DNA of 64,000 bases from Leptofilum sp041748655. GTDB lineage: Bacteria; Chloroflexota; Anaerolineae; Promineifilales; Promineifilaceae. This document shows positions 52,475 to 60,874 of this stretch, in pieces. The translations under genes were made by a program, and so were the position numbers. Where the stretch lies: positions 25,670 to 89,669 of the forward strand of contig JBGTCV010000105.1 of NCBI GenBank assembly GCA_041748655.1. Direction: 5' to 3'. The notes under the pieces are model-generated. The model did no database searches, was not told the origin of the DNA, and saw only the letters and a list, made by a program, of their open reading frames with translations. Positions within the stretch are counted from its first letter, which is position 1. Each line of letters opens with the position of its first letter.

Positions 52475-53335
52475 CTATTGTTCTTTCCACGTCCAGGTTT
52501 CTGGGTGCCAAACCCCAGTGGCAACAGCAGCGAGTATTGGATCGATAAACATACTGGCTGCCCTTGAAGCCTGCTCAAGATTTTCATAGGGCAATTCCAA
52601 CTCTCTAGAAATGACTCTGTATCGTACACGCCAGCTTTCTGGAATTGGGCCGAACTGGGTGGGTAAAACGTCCCCACGGATACTGAATACAGCCGCAATA
52701 GCAGCCCGAAGGCGATCGGCCTCAATCATGCTATCCAAACCAGCTAACAACAGAATATCGACCAGATCTTTGAGGCGACTATTCTCAACCATGTGCTGTC
52801 TAACTAACGCATGAAGCTTTTCAGCAATGTGCTGAGTGACCGGATAGCAAGGAATTGGATCGGTTGTTATCTCCGCAAACGAGAGCATTTGCGGCGGAGA
52901 CAGATAGTCGATAGGTCCAACGATCACATCACGATGACCAATATCAACATGGAAACGCTCGAATTCTCGCCCTGCGACTCGCGATGTGACACGAAATCGG
53001 TCTGCGCCGCCAAGATCAAGCTCCGATGAAGTTTGCTCCAGAGAGAAGAAAAAATAATCACCTGTATCCTGTTGCAGCTGTTGGAGAAGCCTCTCAAAGA
53101 TATCCGCAGCTACTTTTGGTCCGGCAAGTAGATCGATGTCTTGTGTTGGTCGTGCTTGTTCTGTTCTCAACTGAAGGGCATAACCGCCCTTCAAAATCCA
53201 ATCTTCATTCAAACGGGACATAAACCGTTCAAAGGCGATCATTTTCCGCAGTCGCGGAATATGGTGGCGGGGATGATCCTGACGCAATCGATCCTCTAAC
53301 GCCTGGCGAAACGATTGCGGTGTTGCGTATTTCAC
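52475..53335 (-). CDS. abiEii: AbiEii/AbiGii-type nucleotidyltransferase toxin
   Basis: 286 residues, GTG start overlapping the antitoxin stop (GTGA). The nucleotidyltransferase core shows LKGGYALQLR and the metal-binding pair in TQDIDLL, plus later YPVTQHIAEKLHALVRQ and SRLKDLVDILLL, the hallmarks of AbiEii. Type IV abortive-infection toxins of this family modify nucleic acid (tRNA transfer of nucleotides has been shown for relatives) and stop growth on phage attack. It is transcribed toward the tRNA-Glu terminator. No ACGGCCGT copies are present here. Confidence 0.9.
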   Translation of the reverse strand: MKYATPQSFRQALEDRLRQDHPRHHIPRLRKMIAFERFMSRLNEDWILKGGYALQLRTEQARPTQDIDLLAGPKVAADIFERLLQQLQQDTGDYFFFSLEQTSSELDLGGADRFRVTSRVAGREFERFHVDIGHRDVIVGPIDYLSPPQMLSFAEITTDPIPCYPVTQHIAEKLHALVRQHMVENSRLKDLVDILLLAGLDSMIEADRLRAAIAAVFSIRGDVLPTQFGPIPESWRVRYRVISRELELPYENLEQASRAASMFIDPILAAVATGVWHPETWTWKEQ

Positions 53336-53919
53336 AGGGACACCTTTTTTATCACTGCCTGGATCTCAGCTTGAATCTGGTTCGTTGACTGCGCGGCTTG
53401 AGTCGCCAGTTTATCTTTTGTTGTCAGGCCACGTATTAGTGCTTGCCGAATAGCCAGCTCTAATTGTGTGCCGTCAAAATAGGTGCGGGCTACATCGACA
53501 ATCGTTCGGGCAACAGTGGTCACCCTAAACCCTTCCCATAGGATCACCTCATCAGGCGCCAGTTTTACATTGTGGATGCGGATTCCCGACCGCCGTCGTG
53601 AACTGGTTTGGGGCAGGATAAGATGAATCTCATCAGGAATGATGTCTGAAAGCTCGTAGATATATAGAGCGGTTTGAAAACCGACAATCGCATTTTCCCC
53701 AGCACTCAGTACGGCCACATGGACTTCTTCAAATCGGCTGGTTGGGAATTGGGCAAACCGATACACACCCCAGGCTGCCCTTTCGAACTTATTGCGCCTT
53801 ACCTCGCGATATATTTGACTGCGTTGGAGATTAAGTTCCCTGGCCTGCGACAATGAAAAATAACCGGCCTGCTCCTCGGCAATTTGATATAGTTGAATCT
53901 CTTTTTCGTATTTCATCAT
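53332..53919 (-). CDS. abiEi: AbiEi-type antitoxin
   Basis: 195 residues from ATG 53917-53919 (GGTGC upstream; a second ATG follows directly). N-terminal winged helix LYQIAEEQAGYFSLSQARELNLQRSQIYREVRRN, then RAAWGVYRFAQFPTSRFEEVHVAVLS and a C-terminal domain with RIHNVKLAPDEVILWEGFRVTTVARTIVDVAR, the typical AbiEi layout. It should bind its own promoter and neutralise the toxin. Overlaps the toxin gene by four bases. Promoter just upstream. Confidence 0.9.
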   Translation of the reverse strand: MMKYEKEIQLYQIAEEQAGYFSLSQARELNLQRSQIYREVRRNKFERAAWGVYRFAQFPTSRFEEVHVAVLSAGENAIVGFQTALYIYELSDIIPDEIHLILPQTSSRRRSGIRIHNVKLAPDEVILWEGFRVTTVARTIVDVARTYFDGTQLELAIRQALIRGLTTKDKLATQAAQSTNQIQAEIQAVIKKVSL

Positions 53920-53946
53920 GCAGCACCTGTGCAAAAAGGTTACATA

Positions 53947-53975
53947 ATTGTACTCATATTGCACATATCGCACAA
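53947..53975 (-). promoter_or_regulatory. Promoter of the AbiE operon
   Basis: On the - strand: TTGTGC (53970-53975), 17-base spacer, TACAAT (53947-53952), 27 bases before the ATG. GTGCGATATGTGCAATATG in the spacer contains a direct repeat (TGTGCRATATG) that could be an antitoxin site. Confidence 0.65.
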
Positions 53976-54061
53976 AAATCAAATGAAGCTCGTCAAAATC
54001 CAACTGCCTGACAATAATTTTAGCGCATCGCAGTAATAAAGAATTCGGTTTGCGTCTTCGT

Positions 54062-54105
54062 AGGGCACAGAAAAAGACCAGCTATTGTCTGGTCTTTTTT
54101 TATTT
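54062..54105. repeat. Duplicated tRNA-Glu 3' end and terminator
   Basis: GGGCACAGAAAAAGACCAGC followed by a hairpin and T tract repeats the sequence at 52429-52470 (tRNA acceptor end plus terminator) with a two-base gap and few changes. The preceding 20 bases (TTCGGTTTGCGTCTTCGTA) look like a decayed T arm. The AbiE pair lies exactly between the two copies. Confidence 0.8.
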
Positions 54106-54137
54106 CTCGTTCAACTTCACATTTGATGATAGATTAT

Positions 54138-55424
54138 TTATCCACTGCCACCTGCCAACTGCTTGGCGTAGGCTTCGATGAACGTGTTGATACCTTTGCC
54201 CACGGCCGAAGCCGATTCTTTTGCAGCCTTCTTCATCCACTGACGTTCTTGCCGCGTAAAGATGCCATCCATTGTTTGCTGCTGCAGCCAGACTTCAAAA
54301 TCAGACTCATCGCGTACAGCTTTCCACAACTGTTCAGCCAACCACCACAAAAAAGCGGCTTGCCGTACCCGCCACACATCATTGTTATCTCTGGCAACTA
54401 AACCGTTGGCTTCGAGTTTGTCTAGTTCGGGAGTGTAATCATCTAAATGTTTGACCAACCGGCTAACTTCAAAAACGCGGCCTGGAGCCAGATAAGGGAT
54501 TTGCGTTAAAGATACGGCCGTCACTGCCCGGCGTGTTTCATTAGTCCAAAATCGCCAGGTATCCGCAAAATGTTTGCTTGTTTCCCGGTAGAAGTTGTCT
54601 GCGGCCGTGTGGTACCGTGCATTCCCTGTTAACCCATCTTCATCCGCTTCCCACAATATGGCCGCTGCCGCCTGTGCAAGGTAGGGATGGTAGCCCGATA
54701 AATCGGCAACAAAATGACGATCCTCCTGGTTAAATTTACTATCTGCTTGTTTGAGCAAAGTAGCTAAATCTATTTGAGCCAATGGCCCTAAATGAATTTC
54801 GGTGAACACGTTGAAATAGGGGGAACCATGCGGGTTGATTTCTTGCGTTAATTGATTCAACTGTTCTAAATCGCGGCGTGTAGCAATAAGCAAAACCAGC
54901 CCCGATGATCGAGAAGCGAGCGAGCGCAGTCCACCATAAAATTCTGCCTTGTGCAAAATATCATTGCCTAAAAAATCATCAAACTCATCCAGCAGCAAAA
55001 CCAGCCGCGATCCTGCTTTACCCAAAGCTTGGAAAAGTTGCTCCAAAACAAACGTGCTAAACTTGTTTTCGGCAGCGGTAGCATAGAGTGGCAGCAAGGC
55101 GGACATTTGACCATCTTCCATGACTTGCGCTAGCGGGGCGAGTGCCTGCTGCCAAAACTCTGCCTGCGTTTCAATGCCGCGTAGCATGTGCGCATCTACA
55201 AAACAAAAACAATCGTGAGTAAGGCGGCTACCAGCAATTTCTTGGCGTTTATCTTCATCAAAAATTAAGTTGAGAAGTGATGTTTTTCCAATGTGAGGTT
55301 GACCAATGAGAGCAACAGACTGACCGGTTACCAGGCGGCTGAATAATTGCTGTAGTTGACGTTTACGACCAATGAATTGCTGAGGCATTAATGACTTACC
55401 ATAAATAAAAGGATTGATTTCCAT
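54138..55424 (-). CDS. AAA/STAND-like ATPase
   Basis: 428 residues, ATG with GGAG upstream. N-terminus MEINPFIYGKSLMPQQFIGRKRQLQQL (VFxGR-type box), P-loop LIGQPHIGKTSLLNLI (about 38-53), Walker B RLVLLLDEFDDFL, sensor LLIATRRDLEQL, followed by a winged-helix-like C-terminus (LDKLEANGLVARDNNDVWRVRQAAFLWWLAEQL). This is the ORC/STAND-like ATPase group, often regulators or effectors in conflict systems. It is a distant relative of the next gene product. Function unknown. One palindrome copy. Confidence 0.8.
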   Translation of the reverse strand: MEINPFIYGKSLMPQQFIGRKRQLQQLFSRLVTGQSVALIGQPHIGKTSLLNLIFDEDKRQEIAGSRLTHDCFCFVDAHMLRGIETQAEFWQQALAPLAQVMEDGQMSALLPLYATAAENKFSTFVLEQLFQALGKAGSRLVLLLDEFDDFLGNDILHKAEFYGGLRSLASRSSGLVLLIATRRDLEQLNQLTQEINPHGSPYFNVFTEIHLGPLAQIDLATLLKQADSKFNQEDRHFVADLSGYHPYLAQAAAAILWEADEDGLTGNARYHTAADNFYRETSKHFADTWRFWTNETRRAVTAVSLTQIPYLAPGRVFEVSRLVKHLDDYTPELDKLEANGLVARDNNDVWRVRQAAFLWWLAEQLWKAVRDESDFEVWLQQQTMDGIFTRQERQWMKKAAKESASAVGKGINTFIEAYAKQLAGGSG

Positions 55425-55516
55425 AATAGGTACTCCGCTGGCCTAAAAAACTCATTTCCTCTGAGAAACATGGGCATTAATGTGGGTTAAACTCGAAACG
55501 CCACCTTGCTCTCTTT

Positions 55517-57676
55517 TTACAGGATAGATACTAAACCTTGATTTGCAGTTGGATTAATTTCCTTCACTCGATTCCACTGCTGGAGGCGTATCACTCGCAA
55601 CAATCTAATCATTGGTAAATTTACTGTTTGTAATAACTGACTTCTGAATGGTAACAATGCCACTGATTCAGTTTCTTCTAGCAGTGCGGACAGTTGTTGA
55701 TTATCTTCTTGTAAACTACTAATTATGTGGTCTGAATCCTTCAGTTTCTGTAGTAATTGTGTTATGTTAAATCCACTTGTTGCTTCCAGAAAATAACTAG
55801 CTGCGTCTTTATAATCAGGATATTCATATATTACATCTGCTAGATAACGTTGGGCAATTTCCAAATCACTTGCTTTTAATGCAACCAGAGCTTCACTATA
55901 CTTTTGCTGTAGATTCAATTCTACTTCTGCTTTTTCTATTGAGGAGTGCCAATCCTCTTCATCCGGAAACTCATCTAACAGGTTATGATAGAGATGGATT
56001 AACTCTTGCCAGTTCTCTTCTTGTTCTAATTCCATAGCTGCCTTATTCACAGAAATTAACCTTTGCCTACGTTGAGCTATGTGAGCTGCTTGCAATAATT
56101 TGCTAACCTGTCCACCTTTAGGAAACTGTTGTAAGAGTTCGTCATAAATTCGAATTGCATTTGTCCACTTCTCTTCTGCTTCCAACTGGGCTGCTTCTTT
56201 TATACGGATAGACAGGATACTATCTATTGCAATTGGCTGATTGGGGTCAATATCTAAAATCTGTTGATAAGTTACTAACTGTTCACTTTCCTCTTGACTG
56301 TTTGCTAATGCTAACAGAGCCTTTATTAGTTCGGCACGTGCTGCTCCAGGATCATACTTGTATGCATTTTCCAATACTGTTATGGTCTCATCTAAACGCG
56401 TCTGTTCAAAGAGAAGTTGCCCAAGTAGGAGTTGCGCCTTTAAGTGATTGGGATTACTCTGCAAAGCTAATCTCAGTTGGCTTTCGGCATATTCCAATTG
56501 CTTGGCGTTGTAAAAACGCTGCCCCGTTTGGAATAACGACTCAGCTTGTGGATCAAGCAAATCTAGTTCCTCTTTCGTACGACGTAAGGGGCGATTCTTC
56601 TGCACCCACTGCCGCAGCAACAAAACGGTGAATTGGTAGCTGCCGTTTACGGGCTGTAACAATTCCCACTCCACTAAAGTTTCCGGAGCCAACTCTAACT
56701 GACGGACAATCAACCGTACGCCACTTTTGTTCAGAATGTCTACCAGATCGTCGTGGGTAATAACGCGTTCTTTTGCTTCTGCCATCGCCGAAATAACAAC
56801 CCTTTCGGCTGGCGGCAGGCCATCCCAAATCCAAACAAAAGCATTTGCCCCTTGCTTCAAAACTTCGTTAACAGCATTGTCCACATTATTTGGGGTCACG
56901 ATTGGCACCTCATCTGGTTCTTCCTCATGCGCATTTTCCCAAATGACACTGCAAAGCAACTGCGTGAAATAAGGATGTCCCTGTGCCCATTGCCACACCT
57001 TCTCCACCGCTTCATCCGACCAAAGCAAACTGCCTTCTTCCTGTGATTGGCGCACAACAGCAGCAGCGTTATCCGGTTCAAGCAAAGAAACGCGCGTTGC
57101 CCGTACCCCCTTGAAGGTAGAAATGGTATTGATGGACAAATCTTCGGGCCGACGGCCGATCACAAAGACAAACTGCACGCCCTTAGCATCTCCCATCCAT
57201 TGCCGCAAGTATGGAAAAAAGGCGGCTCCAGCCTGGTTTTCTTTAGGGCTGTCCAGTACATCAAACTCATCAAACAACAAAACCAACCCGCCATTCGATA
57301 CCATCTCTGTCGCTTGCGGTACAAACTCATCGCGGAAGTAGGCTCCTTCCGAGTCAAATAAATCGCGATTGGGTGTGACTTGTCTGGTAACCGCGCTAAT
57401 CCGCTGGGCTAATTCATATAGTACATCCTCTAGTGGTTTATCAGCTTTATCCTGCAGATCAAAATAGACGGGAAGGTAATCGGCAAGGTCAACAAGCTGG
57501 CGCTCTAGCTGGAGCAGCATTGAAGTTTTGCCAATACGTCGCTGCCCGTAAAGAACAATAGCATTGCTTTGCGGGTGGCGCAAAACTTGCAACACATCGC
57601 GCAAGATGTCGTCGCGGCCAAAAAATCCGGTTTGGCCGCCAATGGGGTTTCCGGCAGTATATGGGTTGAGAAACAT
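55517..57676 (-). CDS. AAA ATPase with TPR-type C-terminus
   Basis: 719 residues. MFLNPYTAGNPIGGQTGFFGRDDILRDVL, P-loop VLYGQRRIGKTSMLLQL (about 40-56), Walker B LVLLFDEFDVLD, sensor FVFVIGRRPEDL, a winged-helix region (about 300-365) and then tetratricopeptide-like helices from about 380 to 640 (AESLFQTGQRFYNAKQLEYAESQLRLALQSNPNHLKAQLLLGQ). The C-terminal 70 residues are coiled or basic. No enzymatic effector domain is recognisable, so it may act as a sensor or scaffold. The -10 box lies seven bases before the ATG. Base composition is AT-richer than in the flanks and no ACGGCCGT is present. Confidence 0.82.
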   Translation of the reverse strand: MFLNPYTAGNPIGGQTGFFGRDDILRDVLQVLRHPQSNAIVLYGQRRIGKTSMLLQLERQLVDLADYLPVYFDLQDKADKPLEDVLYELAQRISAVTRQVTPNRDLFDSEGAYFRDEFVPQATEMVSNGGLVLLFDEFDVLDSPKENQAGAAFFPYLRQWMGDAKGVQFVFVIGRRPEDLSINTISTFKGVRATRVSLLEPDNAAAVVRQSQEEGSLLWSDEAVEKVWQWAQGHPYFTQLLCSVIWENAHEEEPDEVPIVTPNNVDNAVNEVLKQGANAFVWIWDGLPPAERVVISAMAEAKERVITHDDLVDILNKSGVRLIVRQLELAPETLVEWELLQPVNGSYQFTVLLLRQWVQKNRPLRRTKEELDLLDPQAESLFQTGQRFYNAKQLEYAESQLRLALQSNPNHLKAQLLLGQLLFEQTRLDETITVLENAYKYDPGAARAELIKALLALANSQEESEQLVTYQQILDIDPNQPIAIDSILSIRIKEAAQLEAEEKWTNAIRIYDELLQQFPKGGQVSKLLQAAHIAQRRQRLISVNKAAMELEQEENWQELIHLYHNLLDEFPDEEDWHSSIEKAEVELNLQQKYSEALVALKASDLEIAQRYLADVIYEYPDYKDAASYFLEATSGFNITQLLQKLKDSDHIISSLQEDNQQLSALLEETESVALLPFRSQLLQTVNLPMIRLLRVIRLQQWNRVKEINPTANQGLVSIL

Positions 57677-57683
57677 AGTTTAA

Positions 57684-57689
57684 ATTATA
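57684..57689 (-). promoter_or_regulatory. -10 element, leaderless start of the AAA-TPR gene
   Basis: TATAAT on the - strand, seven bases before the ATG at 57676. The -35 is weak. Confidence 0.5.
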
Positions 57690-57821
57690 GCCTAAATTTT
57701 AGGAGGATGAACTGGTTCATCAAAAAATCTCAACAATGGCTAGGGCTGTTTGATTTTCACCATCCGGTCGCAAATCCGACAACTCCAGAGTAAGATAAAG
57801 TTCTATCTTCTAGAGGTAAAC

Positions 57822-58844
57822 ATGATCCAATCACAAATTCCTGAAACGATGACGGCCGTTCTCCTGGAATCCTACAGCAGCGCGGCGGGCTTGCGTGTCG
57901 TGCAGCGCCCCGTGCCCCAGCCGGGGCCAAACGAGGTGCTGGTGAAGGTCGCCGCCTCCCCCATCAACCCGTCTGACCTGATGTTTTTGCTGGGGCAGTA
58001 TGGCTTTACCAAACCGACGCCGGTGGTGCCGGGCTTTGAAGGCTCTGGCACGGTGGTAGCCGTGGGCCGCCGTACCGGGCTGCTGGGGCGCTTTTTGCTG
58101 GGGCGGCGGGTGGCTTGCGTGACGCAGCAAAAAGGAGATGGCCTCTGGGCGGAATATGTGGCTACGTCCGTCAACTTTGCCCTGCCGCTGGACGGCGCGG
58201 TGAGTTTGGAGCAGGGCGCGATGTCGGTGGTGAATCCGTTAACGGCCGTTGCCCTCATCGACATCGCTAAAAAGGCGGGCCACAAAATGGTGCTGAATAC
58301 GGCCGCTGCCAGCGCCCTGGGCCAGATGATGCACCGGTTGGGGCACCAGGCGGGGGTAGAGGTGGTCAACATTGTACGGCGGGAAGAACAGGTGACCGAG
58401 CTAACGCAGCAGAGGACGCGCTTTGTGCTGAACAGCAGCCGCGCCGATTTTGACGAGGCGCTGCGCGACCTGTGCCATCGGCAAAACATCCGGCTGGCGT
58501 TTGACGCCATCGCCGGGGCGACGCCGCAGCGGCTGCTGGCGGCAATGCCGGACCACAGCCGGGTGACGGTGTACGGTGGCCTGTCGCAGCAGGCGGTGCA
58601 GGTTGACCCCAAGGGGCTGATTTTTCAGGATCAGGTGGTGGATGGCTTTTGGCTGACGCCCTGGGTGAGGCAGAAAAACTTCTTGCAAAACTTGCTGCTG
58701 TGGCGGCGGGCGCAAAAGCTGCTGCTGTCTGCGCTGAAAACCGAGGTGCGGGCACGCTACACGCTGGCCGAAGCGCCGCAGGCGGTGGCAGCGTACGAGG
58801 CGGCGATGTCCGGGGGCAAGGTTTTGCTGGTGATGGGGGAGTGA
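57822..58844 (+). CDS. Zinc-independent quinone-oxidoreductase-like MDR enzyme
   Basis: 340 residues from ATG 57822 (GAGG upstream). PGPNEVLVKVAASPINPSDLMFLLGQYG and VPGFEGSGTVVAVG are the GroES-like start of the medium-chain dehydrogenase family; the NADPH region reads NPLTAVALIDIAKKAGHKMVLNTAAASALGQMM, with the AxxxxLG pattern in place of GxGxxG as in quinone oxidoreductases. The cysteines and histidines that bind zinc in alcohol dehydrogenases are absent. Substrate unknown. Confidence 0.88.
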   Translation: MIQSQIPETMTAVLLESYSSAAGLRVVQRPVPQPGPNEVLVKVAASPINPSDLMFLLGQYGFTKPTPVVPGFEGSGTVVAVGRRTGLLGRFLLGRRVACVTQQKGDGLWAEYVATSVNFALPLDGAVSLEQGAMSVVNPLTAVALIDIAKKAGHKMVLNTAAASALGQMMHRLGHQAGVEVVNIVRREEQVTELTQQRTRFVLNSSRADFDEALRDLCHRQNIRLAFDAIAGATPQRLLAAMPDHSRVTVYGGLSQQAVQVDPKGLIFQDQVVDGFWLTPWVRQKNFLQNLLLWRRAQKLLLSALKTEVRARYTLAEAPQAVAAYEAAMSGGKVLLVMGE

Positions 58845-58926
58845 GAGGGGAGAGGGGAAGCTTACGGCTGTATGCCACCCCACCACGCCCCGATTATTTG
58901 AACATCAGCTCTTGTACGGCCGAGGG

Positions 58927-59232
58927 TCAGGTGAAATAAAGCACCAGCGCGACAGCCATCAGGAACAGAGTAACCATTGCCACATTCAAAAGAACCAGCT
59001 TCCCGAGCGGTTGGGGCTGCTTGGCCAGTGCAAACACTCCCCACGAGCTCAACGTGGTGATACCTACCATAACCGGCCAGATAAAACAGTTAAAGATTAG
59101 ATAGGTGGGCATAGCGGCAGCCATACTGTGAAACCCATTTAAGGCAATCAGCGAGAACAACACAAAAATTGCTCCCATACCCAGAGTAAGCAGCAGTGAA
59201 ACAATAAAAGCAACAAGCCAAATCATGATCAT
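58927..59232 (-). CDS. Small four-helix membrane protein
   Basis: 101 residues, almost entirely hydrophobic helices at about 5-30, 38-62 and 76-99 with short loops (GFHSMAAAMPTY, AKQPQPLGK). Start chosen at ATG 59230-59232 (AGGGAA upstream). I do not recognise the family. Flanked by repeats on the upstream side. Confidence 0.6.
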   Translation of the reverse strand: MIMIWLVAFIVSLLLTLGMGAIFVLFSLIALNGFHSMAAAMPTYLIFNCFIWPVMVGITTLSSWGVFALAKQPQPLGKLVLLNVAMVTLFLMAVALVLYFT

Positions 59233-59409
59233 CGTTCCCTAATATATTTATTTGCTTGCTTCAACTTGCCGTTTAGACAATGAGGCGCAAGCGAGCGGTT
59301 GCTAATAGCAGATTACGAAAGTATCTAATAATTAGGGTCAATCGTCTACAAAGTGGTGATTGATATTGCTGGGGTTGCCCTCGCAGGCGCAGTGCATTTG
59401 CTGCTTTTG

Positions 59410-59479
59410 TTGACGATTTACGGCTGACGACTTACGATCAGCCGATAATCGTCAATCTAAAATCATCAATCGTCAACTG
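59410..59479. repeat. Dispersed 'TTGACGATT' repeat with hairpin
   Basis: TTGACGATTTACGGCTGA (59410-59427) pairs with 59438-59455 with two mismatches; further TCGTCAA/ATCATCAATCG words run to 59479, just before the ribosome site of the next gene. Confidence 0.6.
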
Positions 59480-59490
59480 CGGAGGCTGTT

Positions 59491-60546
59491 ATGCGTTTAG
59501 GAATCATGTTGGGCTATGCCGGGCGGCGGATTGAGCTGCCTGTTGAATTGGTAAAAGAGGCGGATCGGTTGGGCGTTTATGCCATCTGGACGGCCGAAGC
59601 GTATGGCTCGGATGCGGTGTCGCCGCTGGCCTGGCTGGGCGCGCAAACGCAGAACATCAAGCTGGGCACGGCCATCATGCAGATGCCGGGCCGCACCCCG
59701 GCCAACGCCGCCATGACGGCGATGACGCTGAACCAGCTAAGTGGGGGACGCTTTTTAATGGGCCTGGGACTGTCCGGCCCACAGGTGGTAGAAGGGTGGC
59801 ATGGCGAGAGTTACGGCCGTCCCCTCACTCGCTCCCGTGAATACGTCGACATTGTCCGGGCCATCTTCAAACGCGAAGCGCCGGTGACCTACGACGGCAA
59901 GCTGTACCAGATACCTTACCAGGGCCAGGGGGCCACCGGCCTGGGCAAGCCGCTCAAAAGCACCCTGGAAGCCCAGCCGGACATCCCCATCTACCTGGCC
60001 GCCATCGGCCCGCAAAACGTCGAGCTCACCGCCGAAGTTGCCGACGGCTGGCTGCCCATCTTCTTCTCTCCCAGCAAATACGACGAAATCTACCGGCCGC
60101 ACATCGAAGCGGGCTTTGCCAAAGCGGGCGTTGCCGAGGACGGCACAAGTAAAACCATGGCCGATTTCGACATCGCGCCCACGGTTTCCGTGGTGATTCA
60201 CGATGATGTGGAGGTGGCGTATAACATGTTACGGCCGTTCCTGGCCCTCTACATCGGCGGCATGGGGGCCAAAGGCAAAAACTTCTACACTGACCTGGCC
60301 GGCCGCTACGGCTACGAAGCCGCCGCCGCCGAAATTCAGGATTTGTATCTGGCGGGGGAAAAGGGCGCCGCCATGATGAAAGTCCCCGGCGCCCTCATCG
60401 ACGATGTGGCCCTGGTTGGCCCCCGCGAGCGTATCAAGGAGCGCCTGTCGCTCTGGCTCAACTCACCTGTGACTACCATGAACATCACCGTCTTCGACGT
60501 AGACACCTTGCGCACTATGGTAGAATTAATGGCCGAACTCACTTAA
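59491..60546 (+). CDS. LLM-class F420-dependent oxidoreductase
   Basis: 351 residues, ATG with GGAGG five to nine bases upstream. Luciferase-like TIM barrel: MRLGIMLGYAGRRIELPVELVKEADRLGV, WTAEAYGSDAVSPLAWLGAQT, LGTAIMQMPGRTPANAAM, LSGGRFLMGLGLSGPQVVEGWHG and PIYLAAIGPQNVELTAEVADGWLP. The pattern resembles F420-dependent glucose-6-phosphate dehydrogenase/mer-type enzymes rather than FMN monooxygenases. The substrate is not evident from the context. Confidence 0.88.
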   Translation: MRLGIMLGYAGRRIELPVELVKEADRLGVYAIWTAEAYGSDAVSPLAWLGAQTQNIKLGTAIMQMPGRTPANAAMTAMTLNQLSGGRFLMGLGLSGPQVVEGWHGESYGRPLTRSREYVDIVRAIFKREAPVTYDGKLYQIPYQGQGATGLGKPLKSTLEAQPDIPIYLAAIGPQNVELTAEVADGWLPIFFSPSKYDEIYRPHIEAGFAKAGVAEDGTSKTMADFDIAPTVSVVIHDDVEVAYNMLRPFLALYIGGMGAKGKNFYTDLAGRYGYEAAAAEIQDLYLAGEKGAAMMKVPGALIDDVALVGPRERIKERLSLWLNSPVTTMNITVFDVDTLRTMVELMAELT

Positions 60547-60550
60547 TGTA

Positions 60551-60572
60551 GGGCAAGATTGCAATCTTGCCC
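60551..60572. repeat. Perfect 22-bp palindrome
   Basis: GGGCAAGATTG followed by its exact complement. Lies four bases after the LLM oxidoreductase stop. No T tract, so more likely a dispersed palindrome than a terminator. Confidence 0.65.
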
Positions 60573-60640
60573 GTTATTGAACAACTTGTGGGTAAGTTGT
60601 GGATAATTGAGGAAAACTGCATCAGAATCAGGAGATTGCT

Positions 60641-60856
60641 ATGAGACAAGCAATAATCTTTCGTGGTGAAGATGGGTTTTGGGTGGCTGAATGTCCCAGT
60701 TTGCCTGGTTGTATTAGTCAGGGTGAAACGAGAGAAGAAGCGGTGAGAAATATCCGCGAGGCGATTCAACTGTACATTGAAACGCTTGAGGAAGATGGCC
60801 TGGACGTTCCAGAAGATATTGCGGGCAATTATTCGGCAGGCAGATATGTCTGTTGA
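60641..60856 (+). CDS. HicB-family protein without HicA
   Basis: 71 residues: MRQAIIFRGEDGFWVAECPSLPGCISQGETREEAVRNIREAIQLYIETL, the partial-RNase-H-fold HicB pattern (UPF0150). The C-terminus lacks a DNA-binding extension, typical of the short HicB type. AGGAG lies upstream. No hicA-like gene (about 60-80 residues, double-stranded-RNA-binding fold with a catalytic His) is seen on either side, so it is an orphan antitoxin or a protein with another role. It is followed after 18 bases by elp3. Confidence 0.85.
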   Translation: MRQAIIFRGEDGFWVAECPSLPGCISQGETREEAVRNIREAIQLYIETLEEDGLDVPEDIAGNYSAGRYVC

Positions 60857-60874
60857 CGAGTTTGTAGATTATTT

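Noticed and set aside
54040..54105. Second tRNA gene after the AbiE pair
   Set aside because: Only the acceptor 3' end and a degraded T arm remain; no anticodon arm or 5' acceptor strand is present.
52475..57676. Integrated prophage or ICE at tRNA-Glu
   Set aside because: No integrase, structural or conjugation genes; only an AbiE pair lies between the repeat copies.
57709..57795. 28-codon frame MNWFIKKSQQ preceded by AGGAGG
   Set aside because: The AGGAGG abuts the ATG with no spacing and there is no supporting homology; it overlaps the -35 region of the AAA-TPR gene.
60588..60606. TGTGGATAA (DnaA-box complement) near the LLM oxidoreductase gene
   Set aside because: A single box in an ordinary intergenic region; no cluster as at 3774-3823.
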